A stretch of DNA of 64,000 bases, taken from positions 1 through 64,000 of the forward strand of contig NZ_JAUUTW010000025.1 of assembly GCF_030676415.1 (NCBI RefSeq), in the 5' to 3' direction. The notes below the pieces were generated by a model. That model did not search any database, was not told where the DNA came from, and saw only the letters and a list, made by a program, of their open reading frames with translations. Positions 8,363 to 16,840 of this stretch are shown in pieces. The position numbers and the translations under genes were made by a program. This DNA is from Peribacillus frigoritolerans. Its GTDB lineage: Bacteria > Bacillota > Bacilli > Bacillales > DSM-1321. Each line of letters opens with the position of its first letter. Within the stretch, counting starts at the first letter, position 1.

Positions 8363-9083
8363 ACCACTGGCAAGAGATGAGTTGAAATATCTTTTGAAGA
8401 GAAGCAGGCAAGTTGAAGTCGTGGGGGAGGCCGAGGGGATAGAAGATGCCATGAAGGATATCTCCCGCCTTAAACCTGAACTTGTCTTTTTGGACATTGA
8501 GCTTGCAGAGGGCAATGGTTTACATTTGGCTAAGCAATTGGCTGAACTTGACCCGGCACCTTCGCTCATTTTTGCAACCGCTTATGATGAATTTGCCCTC
8601 CAAGCCTTCGAATTATATGCATTTGATTATCTATTAAAGCCATTTAATGAAAAAAGGATTCGTCAAACATTGGAAAAGCTCATGAAGCAGCGTCAAATCG
8701 GGGAAGACGAATCCAGGTCAGCAGCACCTCCCGCCAGCCGAACGGCGGTGGAACAGACAGGTAAATTGCCTGTAGTGATAGATGATCGGATCGTTTTGAT
8801 CGACCGGGACAATATTTTATTCATTGGTCACATGGATGGAAAGACGATCATTAAAACCGAAGAAAATGAATATAAAATCGGTGACCCTCTCATCGTGCTT
8901 GAAAAGAAGCTCGATAAGCGCTCATTTTTACGGGTGCATCGCGGTTTTATCGTGAATGTCATCCATATATCTGAAATACAGCCTTGGTTCAACTCGACTT
9001 ATAATCTCATTATGAGTGACGGATCAAACATTCCGGTAAGCCGCACGTATGTGAAGGAGCTAAAGCAGCTTATCGGTTTTTAA
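8325..9083 (+). CDS. lytT: LytT-type response regulator (LytTR domain)
   Basis: A receiver domain (about residues 5-120) carries the phospho-accepting Asp in LVFLDIELAEG and the K in LLKPFNEK. A LytTR DNA-binding domain (about 145-250) follows, with FLRVHRGFIVNV and IPVSRTY. ATG 8325 has AAAGGAG only 3 nt upstream; ATG 8334 or 8337 gives better spacing. LytTR proteins bind pairs of direct repeats; two 16-bp direct repeats lie in the gap upstream of cstA, immediately after this gene. Confidence 0.93.
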   Translation: MSTMMKAFIVEDEPLARDELKYLLKRSRQVEVVGEAEGIEDAMKDISRLKPELVFLDIELAEGNGLHLAKQLAELDPAPSLIFATAYDEFALQAFELYAFDYLLKPFNEKRIRQTLEKLMKQRQIGEDESRSAAPPASRTAVEQTGKLPVVIDDRIVLIDRDNILFIGHMDGKTIIKTEENEYKIGDPLIVLEKKLDKRSFLRVHRGFIVNVIHISEIQPWFNSTYNLIMSDGSNIPVSRTYVKELKQLIGF

Positions 9084-9096
9084 AAATTTTCATAAT

Positions 9097-9154
9097 TCTG
9101 CATTTTAGCTTGTTCATAATGCAGTCCATCCCTCGATATCTGCATTATAACTTG
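9097..9154 (+). promoter_or_regulatory. Direct repeats upstream of cstA, candidate LytT operator
   Basis: TCTGCATTTTAGCTTG (9097-9112) and TCTGCATTATAACTTG (9139-9154) match at 14 of 16 positions and start 42 bp apart, four helical turns. AATGCAG (9118-9124) between them is the inverse of CTGCATT in the first copy. Paired direct repeats on one DNA face are how LytTR regulators bind. Confidence 0.55.
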
Positions 9155-9224
9155 AAAACCCATTGAATTCGCTTTCATTGTGATATCATACTTTTACGAT
9201 GTAAGTAATAGAGGGGGTTCAAAT

Positions 9225-11018
9225 ATGAATGCGGTTACAATTGTCATAGGCTCCATTTGTATATTAATGATTGCCTACCGTTTATACGGGACATTCATAG
9301 CACTCAAAGTATTAAAACTCGATGATTCCAAGCCGACTCCGGCCCATAAATTAGAAGATGGAAAAGATTATGTTCCAACAAATAAATGGGTGGCATTCGG
9401 CCACCATTTTGCAGCCATTGCAGCGGCTGGTCCTTTGGTGGGTCCGATCCTTGCTGCACAATTCGGCTATTTGCCAAGTTTATTATGGCTATTGATCGGG
9501 GCTGTAATCGGGGGAGCCGTCCATGATGCCGTTGTGCTTTTCGCGTCGATGCGTAAAGACGGCAAATCCCTTTCGGAAGTTGCGAAAGAAGAACTTGGAC
9601 CTGTAGCAGGCTTCTGTACAGGACTTGCGATGCTTTTTATCATTACGATCACGATGGCAGGACTTTCAATGGTCGTTCTGCATGCTTTGGAAAATAATCC
9701 ATGGGGAACGTTTGCTGTCGGAATCACCATTCCCATCGCCATGGGTGTAGGGATTTACCATAAAAAAACCGGCAATCTGAAAGGAGCGACCATCGTCGGG
9801 TTCGCGCTCATCATGGCCGGAATATTACTTGGTCCGAACATTCAAGGAACGGCACTTGGTGAATTCTTGACACTTGAGGCGGGCACACTTGCCATCATTT
9901 TGCCGATCTATGCTTTCTTCGCTGCCGCATTGCCTGTTTGGCTGCTGCTGGCACCTCGTGATTACTTGAGTACATTTATGAAAATCGGTGTATTTGCCGC
10001 ATTGATTATCGGCGTTTTCGTGGTGAATCCAGAAATCCAGTTTCCTGCGGTTACCGAATTCATTAATGGCGGTGGCCCAATTGTAGCCGGTCCTGTTTGG
10101 CCATTCATTTCAATCACCATCGCCTGTGGGGCGATTTCAGGATTCCATGCATTTGTCGGATCAGGCACAACTCCAAAAATGTTAAACCGTTGGAGTGATA
10201 TCAAATCCGTTGGTTTCGGAGCGATGCTTGTGGAATGTGTCGTTGCCATCATGGCATTGATTGCTGCGGTTTCGCTGCAGCCAGGAGATTATTTTGCGAT
10301 TAACTCCACACCTGAAGTATTTCAAACATTAGGTATGGAAACCGTGCACCTTAACGAACTCAGTGAAGAAATCGGCATTAATCTCGAAGGACGGACAGGC
10401 GGGGCAGTTACACTTGCTGTCGGCATGACCTATATTTTTACCGAAATACCCTTCTTTGACAAACTGGCTTCGTTTTTCTTCCAATTCGTCATCATGTTCG
10501 AGGCGGTGTTCATATTAACCGCAATCGATTCAGGGACACGTGTTGCCCGTTACTTAATCCAGGACTTCTTCGGGGAGTTCTATAAACCATTAAAACGAGT
10601 CGACTGGTTGCCGGGTAACATCTTCGCCAGCGCGTTAGCCTGCTTTATCTGGGGATATCTGCTTTATTCTGGGGACATTGGTTCGATCTGGGCACTCTTT
10701 GGCGTATCCAACCAGCTCATGGCTTCGATTGGACTTATCATCGGTGCGACCGTCGTATTGAAAATCGCAGACAAACGCTGGTATATCTGGACATGCCTTG
10801 TACCCCTTGCCTACTTATATGTAACGGTTAATGTAGCTGGGTACTGGATGGTGAAAAACGTATACCTGAACCCGGACTCTGCAGGATTCAGCATCTTGAA
10901 CGGAATATTATCGATCACCATGTTAATCCTTGGCTTGATCATTCTGGTAGCGGCCTTGAAAAAATGGCGGGAGCTTTGGAAAATCCCTCAAGCAGAACTA
11001 CTGAAAAGATCAGCATGA
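9225..11018 (+). CDS. cstA: CstA-family carbon starvation / pyruvate transporter
   Basis: About 597 residues with many hydrophobic helices and the CstA family features: an N-terminal YRLYG, the GHHFAAIAAAGPLVGPI segment and the later SGTTPKMLNRW loop. CstA and BtsT (YjiY) proteins take up pyruvate or peptides across the cytoplasmic membrane. I chose ATG 9225 because GAGGGGG (9211-9217) lies 7 nt upstream; a GTG at 9180 would start before that site. The adjacent LytST system and the repeats at 9097-9154 suggest induction by that system. Confidence 0.92.
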   Translation: MNAVTIVIGSICILMIAYRLYGTFIALKVLKLDDSKPTPAHKLEDGKDYVPTNKWVAFGHHFAAIAAAGPLVGPILAAQFGYLPSLLWLLIGAVIGGAVHDAVVLFASMRKDGKSLSEVAKEELGPVAGFCTGLAMLFIITITMAGLSMVVLHALENNPWGTFAVGITIPIAMGVGIYHKKTGNLKGATIVGFALIMAGILLGPNIQGTALGEFLTLEAGTLAIILPIYAFFAAALPVWLLLAPRDYLSTFMKIGVFAALIIGVFVVNPEIQFPAVTEFINGGGPIVAGPVWPFISITIACGAISGFHAFVGSGTTPKMLNRWSDIKSVGFGAMLVECVVAIMALIAAVSLQPGDYFAINSTPEVFQTLGMETVHLNELSEEIGINLEGRTGGAVTLAVGMTYIFTEIPFFDKLASFFFQFVIMFEAVFILTAIDSGTRVARYLIQDFFGEFYKPLKRVDWLPGNIFASALACFIWGYLLYSGDIGSIWALFGVSNQLMASIGLIIGATVVLKIADKRWYIWTCLVPLAYLYVTVNVAGYWMVKNVYLNPDSAGFSILNGILSITMLILGLIILVAALKKWRELWKIPQAELLKRSA

Positions 11019-11027
11019 TAAAAACGA

Positions 11028-11055
11028 ATCCGGGCGGAAGCTGCCCGGATTTTTG
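11028..11055 (+). terminator. Terminator after cstA
   Basis: A perfect stem ATCCGGGC (11028-11035) / GCCCGGAT (11043-11050) is followed by TTTT. Confidence 0.85.
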
Positions 11056-11181
11056 TTCGTTGCGAATGTTAGAAAATGCCCTCAATTCCGTTTTCCTTAA
11101 AAATAGGCACCAAAACCTGAAAAAGGAAAGTATCAATAACTCCAACTTTGTTAATGATAGCAAATGAGGAGGTGTGATAAG

Positions 11182-11337
11182 ATGGCAAAAGATGTTCTAT
11201 GTGAAGTGAATAATTGTAAATATTGGGATTCTGGAAACAAATGCAGTGCAGATGCTATTTATGTTGTAAGTCATAAAGGGAATCAAGCATCAAATAGCAA
11301 AGAAACGGATTGCAAAACATTTGATCCAGAAATTTAA
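11182..11337 (+). CDS. DUF1540 domain protein, 51 aa
   Basis: A 51-residue cysteine-containing protein with the DUF1540 pattern: CEVNNCKYW, a central C, and DCKTF near the end, four cysteines likely to bind a metal. ATG 11182 is preceded by GAGGAGGTG with good spacing, and a strong hairpin terminator follows, so it is its own transcription unit. Short DUF1540 proteins are common in spore-forming Firmicutes; their role is unknown. Confidence 0.85.
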   Translation: MAKDVLCEVNNCKYWDSGNKCSADAIYVVSHKGNQASNSKETDCKTFDPEI

Positions 11338-11346
11338 AACATCGGG

Positions 11347-11380
11347 GGGTAACCATCAAACTGGTTACCCTTCTTTCCTA
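11347..11380 (+). terminator. Terminator after DUF1540 gene
   Basis: GGGTAACCA (11347-11355) pairs perfectly with TGGTTACCC (11362-11370), then a T/C-rich run. Confidence 0.85.
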
Positions 11381-11454
11381 TTATTATTGATAATAAAAAT
11401 CATTTTCATTCAACATTATAGAAATTCATTTTATTTTTCTTCATGAAAAGGATA

Positions 11455-11990
11455 TTTGAGCGATATATACGTAAATTTGATCGATAAATTCGAGAGTTTG
11501 GACGAAAAATACGTGAGATTGAGCGATATATCGAGAGTTTGGACGATAAATTCGAGAGTTAGTGCGATATATACGTAAGTTTAATCGATATATTAGAGAT
11601 TTGGTTGATATATACGTGAATTTGAGCGATATATCGAGAGTTCGCACTTTACTCGTGAGTTTGCGCTATTTACTCGTGATTTGAACACTTTACTCGTGAA
11701 TTTGCACTTCACTCGAGAGAATGAGCGATAAACTTAGTTTGAGCGATAAATTCGAGAGTTTGAGCGAAATATACGTGAGATCGAGCGATATATCGAGAGT
11801 TTGGACGATAAATACGTAAGTTTAATCGATATATTAGAGATTTGATTGATATATACGTGAATTTGAGCGATATCCTTGAAAGTTCGCACTTACTCGTGAG
11901 TTTGGGCAGTTTACTCGTGAATTAAGCTGTTTTACTCGTGAGTTTGGGCACATTACTCGTGAATTAAGCTGTTTTACTCGTGAGTTTGAG
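11455..11990. repeat. Degenerate tandem array, about 26 units of about 21 bp (array 1)
   Basis: About 540 bp are made of 18-21-bp units beginning TTTGAG or TTTGG and carrying either a GCGATATAT(ACG)-type or a TTTACTCGTGA-type core. The two core types are mixed. A block of about 55 bp starting TTTAATCGATATATTAGAG recurs about 240 bp later (near 11580 and 11820), so the array also grew by segmental duplication. The same unit, inverted, forms a second array at 35722-35983. It runs into the 3' end of the O-methyltransferase gene. Open frames inside the array are products of the periodicity. Confidence 0.85.
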
Positions 11991-12624
11991 CTTTAACTTT
12001 TGAAATGGTCAGCCCATCACCGATTGGAATAAGCAGGGATTCCACTTGAGGATGATTGGCTACAGTTTCATTGAATGCCTTCATAAATGCAGTATAATGT
12101 TTAGATTTAGCATCCTGATCTGCGACACTGCCTCCCGCAAGTACGTTATCCATGACGATTAAAGCACCCGATTCTGCCAGTCTAATGCAATATTGCAGGT
12201 AATTTTCATAATTGTCCTTGTCAGCATCTATAAAGAAAAAATCAAATTTCTTGTTATCAAGAACGAGTTTTTCAAGGCTTTGCAGAGCTGCTCCGGTCAT
12301 ATATGATACTTGATTGCCAAAACCAGCTTTAGATAGATTGCCATAAGCTAACTTTGCGTACTCCTCCTTTAATTCAAGGGAGGTTAATTTTCCATCGCCG
12401 CCGAATCCCCTGGCAAGGCAAATTCCGCTATAGCCCCCAAGAGCGCCTATTTCCAAAACATTTTTAGCCCCTGAAATGGATAGAAGCATGGTAAGAAGTT
12501 TTCCAGATGAGGGAGATACCGATATGGACGGCATTCCGTTTTCTTGTATGGACGTAATGACGTCTTCCAAAAGGGCATCTTTGGTATAAAACATTGAATC
12601 GATATAACTGTTAATTTGTTTCAT
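11974..12624 (-). CDS. Class I SAM-dependent O-methyltransferase (Methyltransf_3 type)
   Basis: A 216-aa protein with the SAM-binding loop (VLEIGALGGYSG, about residues 58-69), the acidic strand-2 end (TSLELK), and FFFIDADKDNY, typical of the caffeoyl-CoA/catechol O-methyltransferase family (YrrM-like). ATG at 12624 has GAAAGG upstream inside the preceding small gene. The last codons (AQTHE-stop) are supplied by a unit of the 21-bp repeat array, so the natural C-terminus may have been replaced. The substrate is not predictable. Confidence 0.9.
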   Translation of the reverse strand: MKQINSYIDSMFYTKDALLEDVITSIQENGMPSISVSPSSGKLLTMLLSISGAKNVLEIGALGGYSGICLARGFGGDGKLTSLELKEEYAKLAYGNLSKAGFGNQVSYMTGAALQSLEKLVLDNKKFDFFFIDADKDNYENYLQYCIRLAESGALIVMDNVLAGGSVADQDAKSKHYTAFMKAFNETVANHPQVESLLIPIGDGLTISKVKAQTHE

Positions 12625-12835
12625 TCATTTCCATTCCTTTCTCACCATTATTGGAAGTTTCCTTTTCCTCACTTTTCTTATCGGATGCTTCACTTTCTTG
12701 TATTTCAAACAATTGAATGAATTCGTTGATTAACATATCAATCGCTTTTAACTCACCGACTAAGATTTGGTTAATGGATTGAAACTCTGGTTTATCTACC
12801 TGTTCCTTAATGGTGGAACGTTTAAGATTCATCAT
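12611..12835 (-). CDS. Hypothetical 74-aa acidic protein upstream of the methyltransferase
   Basis: A 74-residue frame overlapping the methyltransferase start by 14 bp, which would allow translational coupling. It is helical and charged, with a C-terminal run rich in Glu, Lys and Ser (SEEKETSNN). No family is recognised. The double ATG at its start lacks a clear ribosome site, and its upstream flank is the broken end of an MFS gene on the other strand. It could be a genuine small gene or a chance frame. Confidence 0.4.
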   Translation of the reverse strand: MMNLKRSTIKEQVDKPEFQSINQILVGELKAIDMLINEFIQLFEIQESEASDKKSEEKETSNNGEKGMEMNETN

Positions 12836-12892
12836 TTCAAAAAAAGCAATTGCCCTTCCGCGGCGAAACGTTTTTGGGCCACGATGGTGTGA

Positions 12893-13336
12893 ACCATAAT
12901 CGGGCGGCTATTCGATAAATATGGACCTCGTGCCGTGATTACACCAGGAACGGTTCTGGTTGTCATTGGCTACGGGCTATATGCAATGTATGGAATAGAC
13001 ACAGCACTATGGATCATGGTTGTTACGCATATCGTGATGATGCTTGGTATAGGCATGGTACTTGCTTCCGTACAAACGAATACATTGAATGCATTGCCAA
13101 AACAATTCTATCCGGATGGCATAGCGATTACGCAAACATCTCAACAAGTATCAGGGGCAATTGGGATAGCGGTCATGGTTTCGTTATTCTCTGCGAAGCA
13201 AAATGGCTACTTGACTGATGTGGCAAATGATTTACCGGCAGCTGCTGCCTCAGGTTCATCACTTGTATTTAAAATGAGTTTGATTTTCGCCATCGTGAAT
13301 GTGGTGCTTTCATTGTTCATGAAAAAACCGAAGTAA
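12893..13336 (+). pseudogene. C-terminal fragment of a DHA2-family MFS multidrug transporter
   Basis: The frame opens right after a TGA at 12890-12892 and begins IIGRLFDKYGPRAVITPGT, the conserved cytoplasmic loop of 14-TM MFS exporters (EmrB/QacA type). About 148 of roughly 480 residues remain, covering the last few helices. No start codon or ribosome site precedes the fragment. It converges on a MarR regulator gene that probably once controlled it. Confidence 0.85.
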
Positions 13337-13346
13337 CAAAGATAAA

Positions 13347-13381
13347 AAAACAGATCACCATTCAAACGGGTGATCTGTTTT
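13347..13381. terminator. Bidirectional terminator between MFS remnant and marR
   Basis: AAAACAGATCACC pairs with GGTGATCTGTTTT around an 9-nt loop, with A and T runs on both sides. It serves the two converging units. Confidence 0.85.
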
Positions 13382-13383
13382 TA

Positions 13384-13836
13384 TTATTTTTGAACTTTAC
13401 TAAGTAAGTCCAAAAGCTGTTGTTTTTCCGTCTCATTCAAGTTGGCAAACTGTGATGCCTGAAAATGCTCTTGTTTAGGAACAACTTCATGAAAAAACTC
13501 TTTTCCTTCCTCAGTCAATGAAAGGTATTTTGTTTTCCATTCCTGTTCCCGTTTAATCAATCCCAATTCTTCCATTTTCCTTAATAGTTGAGTGATATTG
13601 CCTTTTGTCACAAAAAGCTTGTTTGCCAGTTCTTGTTGAGACAATCGTTCATGGGAACCCACTTGAACCAAGATATCGAATTGGGCTGCCGATAGATTCC
13701 ATTTCTTTAAATGTTGATTGGATTCCCGGATACTCTGGTTATATATACGTGTTATTCGGAACCATAACATTAAACCTAGTCGTTCCTCATTATTAGATGT
13801 GGAGGGATTCGTTGTGTTTTCTTTCATGAATGTCAC
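13384..13836 (-). CDS. MarR-family transcriptional regulator
   Basis: A 150-aa protein with the MarR winged helix (about residues 45-115): LSAAQFDILVQVG, LSQQELANKLFVTKGNITQL and a wing with KYLSLTEEGKEF. MarR dimers repress drug or stress genes and usually themselves. A perfect 16-bp palindrome (13860-13875) lies 24 bp upstream of the start. The neighbouring MFS gene that it probably regulated survives only as a fragment, so this may be an orphan autoregulator. Confidence 0.9.
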   Translation of the reverse strand: MTFMKENTTNPSTSNNEERLGLMLWFRITRIYNQSIRESNQHLKKWNLSAAQFDILVQVGSHERLSQQELANKLFVTKGNITQLLRKMEELGLIKREQEWKTKYLSLTEEGKEFFHEVVPKQEHFQASQFANLNETEKQQLLDLLSKVQK

Positions 13837-13859
13837 CTTATTCTTTCTTTGTCACAATC

Positions 13860-13875
13860 AGTTTATGAATAAACT
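13860..13875. promoter_or_regulatory. Palindrome, candidate MarR operator
   Basis: AGTTTAT-GA-ATAAACT is a perfect 7-2-7 palindrome just upstream of the marR-type gene, the size and place expected for an autorepression site. Confidence 0.6.
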
Positions 13876-13912
13876 AATTTAGTGTCAAATGCAAAAACTT
13901 CCATCTTCGATA

Positions 13913-13951
13913 CAAAGAAACCAGTATTATCGTTTGATACTGGTTTCTTTG
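13913..13951 (-). terminator. Terminator of the small membrane-protein gene
   Basis: CAAAGAAACCAGTAT (13913-13927) and its perfect complement (13937-13951) form a 15-bp stem. It lies just past the stop codon of the minus-strand gene ending at 13977. Confidence 0.8.
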
Positions 13952-13976
13952 ATTCCTCTATTATGTGGTCGTCAGT

Positions 13977-14324
13977 TTAGCAAAGATGATAAAAAACAGT
14001 GTTAATTCCTATTATCACAATATTCGGTACCACGACAAACAAATTAAAAATAAAAAAGACTGCTAAAATCCCTAAGAATAACCCTAAATGATATATTTGC
14101 AGCCGCTGGTGCATATGTCTGTATTGGTGGAAAACAAAAGTGGCTGAAATGAAATAGAGCAATACGGAACCAAAAACAAAATAGAGGATAAATGAATAAT
14201 GGACCTCATGTAAAAACAATAATCTGATGGCCGCTGCGATCATGCTTATAGACATTAAAATAAACAGATGACCGTAAATGATGATTTGGCCGGAAGATTG
14301 TACAGACTTATGTATGAAGTACAT
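13977..14324 (-). CDS. Multi-helix membrane protein, possibly truncated LtrA-like
   Basis: About 115 residues with three or four hydrophobic helices. The stretch IIIYGHLFILMSISMIAA resembles the C-terminal part of low-temperature-requirement A (LtrA) proteins, which normally have over 350 residues; if that is right, this is a 5'-truncated copy. I chose the ATG at 14324 because AGAGGA lies 5 nt upstream; an in-frame ATG at 14381 lacks such a site. A strong terminator follows. Function unknown. Confidence 0.5.
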   Translation of the reverse strand: MYFIHKSVQSSGQIIIYGHLFILMSISMIAAAIRLLFLHEVHYSFILYFVFGSVLLYFISATFVFHQYRHMHQRLQIYHLGLFLGILAVFFIFNLFVVVPNIVIIGINTVFYHLC

Positions 14325-14493
14325 AATATCCTCTTCAAATATAGTCTGTATTGAAAATTGATTGCATGCGGTATTGTGCACAAATGTTTAAAGAGTATAT
14401 TATTGTGCAGTATCTATGACAACATTCGGACTTAGAAACGCTACATTTTTAATAAGAAGTGAGATATCGTAGAAGCAGGGAGAGGGATTGAGA

Positions 14494-16560
14494 ATGTTTT
14501 TAGATGAAAGAAGCGCCAATTTACTAAAACTATTACAGCATTCGCCCATTTCAAAAATGAAAGAACTTGAAGCCCAAACAGGTCTGACAAGAAGGCAAAT
14601 CCAATATGGTCTGAGCAAAGCGAATGACTGGCTCCAATTTCATGGATATCAACCGATTCAATATAATCGTGAAATGGGCTACTCCTTTTCTGAAACGATC
14701 AGGGATGAAGAATTGAATGTAAAACTGACAAAACGCAATTATATATTTTCAGAGACAGATAGGGAAAAAGTTTTTTACCTCATGATCCTGTTAAGCCCAG
14801 AGGAATTGTCCGTCTATCATTTCCAGACGATCACCGGGCTTTCACGAAATACGGTGTTGAAGGATTTAAAAAGGCTTAAAGAGAAAAACAGGGACATATC
14901 GCTCAAGATCCAGTATTCCAAACAAGATGGCTATGTGGTGATTGGGGAAAGCCGAGTAAAGAGATATATCATTGAACATCTCGTGCATGATGTACTGAAC
15001 AGTTCCAATAGTGAATGGATCATGGAGTGCATATGGGGAAATCATGAAAAGCAAATCAGCTCGATCCGGTTACAGCTTGAAAGGATCGAACGTAAATTAG
15101 GCATTACCTTTACGGATGAACGGCTTCATGAACTAAGCTATTTATTTCTATGTACAGATCAGCTCATAGGAAAAGGGGAAGAGTTACAGGCCGACCAGAG
15201 CTGGGCTCCGTTTGTAGCGACGGAAGAATACAAAATGGTTGAGGAAATGACCAGAACGAATGCCTTTCAATCATTATGGAGCGAAACGGAAAACTTATAC
15301 GCAACCTTACATTTACTGAGCATGAATCGAACGAAGGACATTTCTCCCCTTAAGGATGATGAAGTCATTCAACACCTTTTGCAGGAAATCGTGGAAGAGT
15401 TCGAGAGGATGGCATTTGTTCAGCTGAAAGACAAAGAACAGCTATGCCAACAATTGTACGTTCATTTTAAACCGGCATATCATCGCCTGCGGTATGGTCT
15501 CCCGCAAATGAACCCGATGACGGGACGGGTGCAGAAGGTCTATCCTGAACTGCATCATTTGACAAAAAAATCCCTGTGGGTGCTGGAGAAAGAGATTGGC
15601 TGTCCAGTATCAGAAGAGGAAGTCGCGTACTTCACGATCTATTTTGGCGGATGGCTGCGCAGGCAAGGGACCACATTGGATGATCGAAAACGGGCGATTG
15701 TCGTATGCCCGAATGGTATTGGAATCAGCAATATCCTCATCTATACATTGAGGGAATTATTTCCGGATATTTTGTTCCTGGATGTTCTGTCCGTTAGAAA
15801 TGCGGCTGAATACCCACTGTCGTACGATCTTGTTTTTTCAACGGTGCATATGAGAACAAAAGCGGCATTATTCGTTGTACCGCCCATTTTGGAAATGCGG
15901 GACAAACATACATTGCGCCAGCAGGTCATGCAGGAATTGTATGGATATACGACGGAAAGCGTGGATGTTGCAGCTTTATTAAAGATCATTTCCAAGTATG
16001 CAACCATCCATGAACAGGATCAGCTTGAAAAGGCTTTAAAGTCGAATGTGTATGCCCATACACCAAAAATAACCCAATTTTCTTTAAAGGAGGCAGAGAA
16101 GCCTGTGTTAGAAGAACTGCTCAATATGCAAACGATTCAAATACAGCCGCATGTTTCCGATTGGAAAGAAGGCATTCAAGTCGCGGCCAAGCCTCTCGTG
16201 GACTTAGGAACCGTAGAGGAACGATATGTGGATGCGATGATCGAGGCCATAGAAACGAATGGACCATATGTAGTGATAACGCCTGGAGTGGCGATTCCCC
16301 ATGCCCGTCCGGAGCAGGGGGTCAGGTCCTTATCCATGAGTTTGCTGAAATTGGATGAAGCCGTGGACTTTGCGCCGGATAAACCGGTTCGCCTAATTAT
16401 CATTTTGGCGGCCGTAGATAACGATTCGCATCTGCGGGCATTGATCCAGCTCACTCAATTATTGAATGAACCAGCCAATATAGAAGAAATCTTAAGCACT
16501 TCAGATAAATCGGTCCTTATGGCGTACGTTCATAAATATTCAAAGGAGGAAGCGGAATGA
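14494..16560 (+). CDS. BglG/MtlR-type PTS-regulated transcriptional activator with PRDs, EIIB-like and EIIA domains
   Basis: About 688 residues. N-terminal helix-turn-helix segments (about 5-60 and 90-150, with LSRNTVLKDLKRLKE) are followed by two PRD modules (about 170-390), an EIIB-like domain (AIVVCPNGIGISNI, about 395-410, Cys intact) and a C-terminal EIIA domain of the fructose/mannitol type with the phospho-His motif GVAIPHARP (about 595). ATG 14494 has AGAGGG 7 nt upstream; a TTG at 14488 is possible. It overlaps the first EIIB gene (ATGA). Such activators respond to PTS phosphorylation and switch on the adjacent operon. No separate EIIA gene follows, so this EIIA domain might also serve transport. 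Confidence 0.92.
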   Translation: MFLDERSANLLKLLQHSPISKMKELEAQTGLTRRQIQYGLSKANDWLQFHGYQPIQYNREMGYSFSETIRDEELNVKLTKRNYIFSETDREKVFYLMILLSPEELSVYHFQTITGLSRNTVLKDLKRLKEKNRDISLKIQYSKQDGYVVIGESRVKRYIIEHLVHDVLNSSNSEWIMECIWGNHEKQISSIRLQLERIERKLGITFTDERLHELSYLFLCTDQLIGKGEELQADQSWAPFVATEEYKMVEEMTRTNAFQSLWSETENLYATLHLLSMNRTKDISPLKDDEVIQHLLQEIVEEFERMAFVQLKDKEQLCQQLYVHFKPAYHRLRYGLPQMNPMTGRVQKVYPELHHLTKKSLWVLEKEIGCPVSEEEVAYFTIYFGGWLRRQGTTLDDRKRAIVVCPNGIGISNILIYTLRELFPDILFLDVLSVRNAAEYPLSYDLVFSTVHMRTKAALFVVPPILEMRDKHTLRQQVMQELYGYTTESVDVAALLKIISKYATIHEQDQLEKALKSNVYAHTPKITQFSLKEAEKPVLEELLNMQTIQIQPHVSDWKEGIQVAAKPLVDLGTVEERYVDAMIEAIETNGPYVVITPGVAIPHARPEQGVRSLSMSLLKLDEAVDFAPDKPVRLIIILAAVDNDSHLRALIQLTQLLNEPANIEEILSTSDKSVLMAYVHKYSKEEAE

Positions 16561-16823
16561 AAATCATGGTAGTATGCGGAAACGGATTGGGAAGCAGCTT
16601 CATCATGGAGATGAATATGAAGAAAGCATTGACGGAAATGGGTAAGACGGCCGAGGTGGATCATACGGATCTTACATCCGCAAAAACGGTTCAGGCGGAT
16701 ATTTTCCTGGGAGCGGCGGATATTGTCGGTCAGCTGGATGATGGAACGCGGACGATCGTCACACTGGAGAACATGATGAGCATCCCTGAAATCAAATCTA
16801 AATTGGAAATGCATGTAGGATAA
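16557..16823 (+). CDS. PTS EIIB component, ascorbate/galactitol type (first copy)
   Basis: An 88-aa cytoplasmic EIIB protein with the phosphocysteine loop VVCGNGLGSSFIMEM near its N-terminus. EIIB passes phosphate from EIIA to the sugar bound by EIIC. The start overlaps the regulator stop (ATGA), so translation is probably coupled. It is nearly identical in protein and DNA to the next gene, a tandem duplication of 284 bp; the copies diverge mainly at the last six residues. Confidence 0.92.
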   Translation: MKIMVVCGNGLGSSFIMEMNMKKALTEMGKTAEVDHTDLTSAKTVQADIFLGAADIVGQLDDGTRTIVTLENMMSIPEIKSKLEMHVG

Positions 16824-16840
16824 AAAAAGGAGAGATTGAT

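Noticed and set aside
11441-11647. Minus-strand frame with repeated IYR/NSRIY motifs
   Set aside because: It is the 21-bp repeat array read as protein. The period is a multiple of three, which keeps frames open by chance; no ribosome site or gene-like composition.
11455-11990. CRISPR array
   Set aside because: Units are directly adjacent and degenerate, with no unique spacers of constant length and no cas genes nearby.
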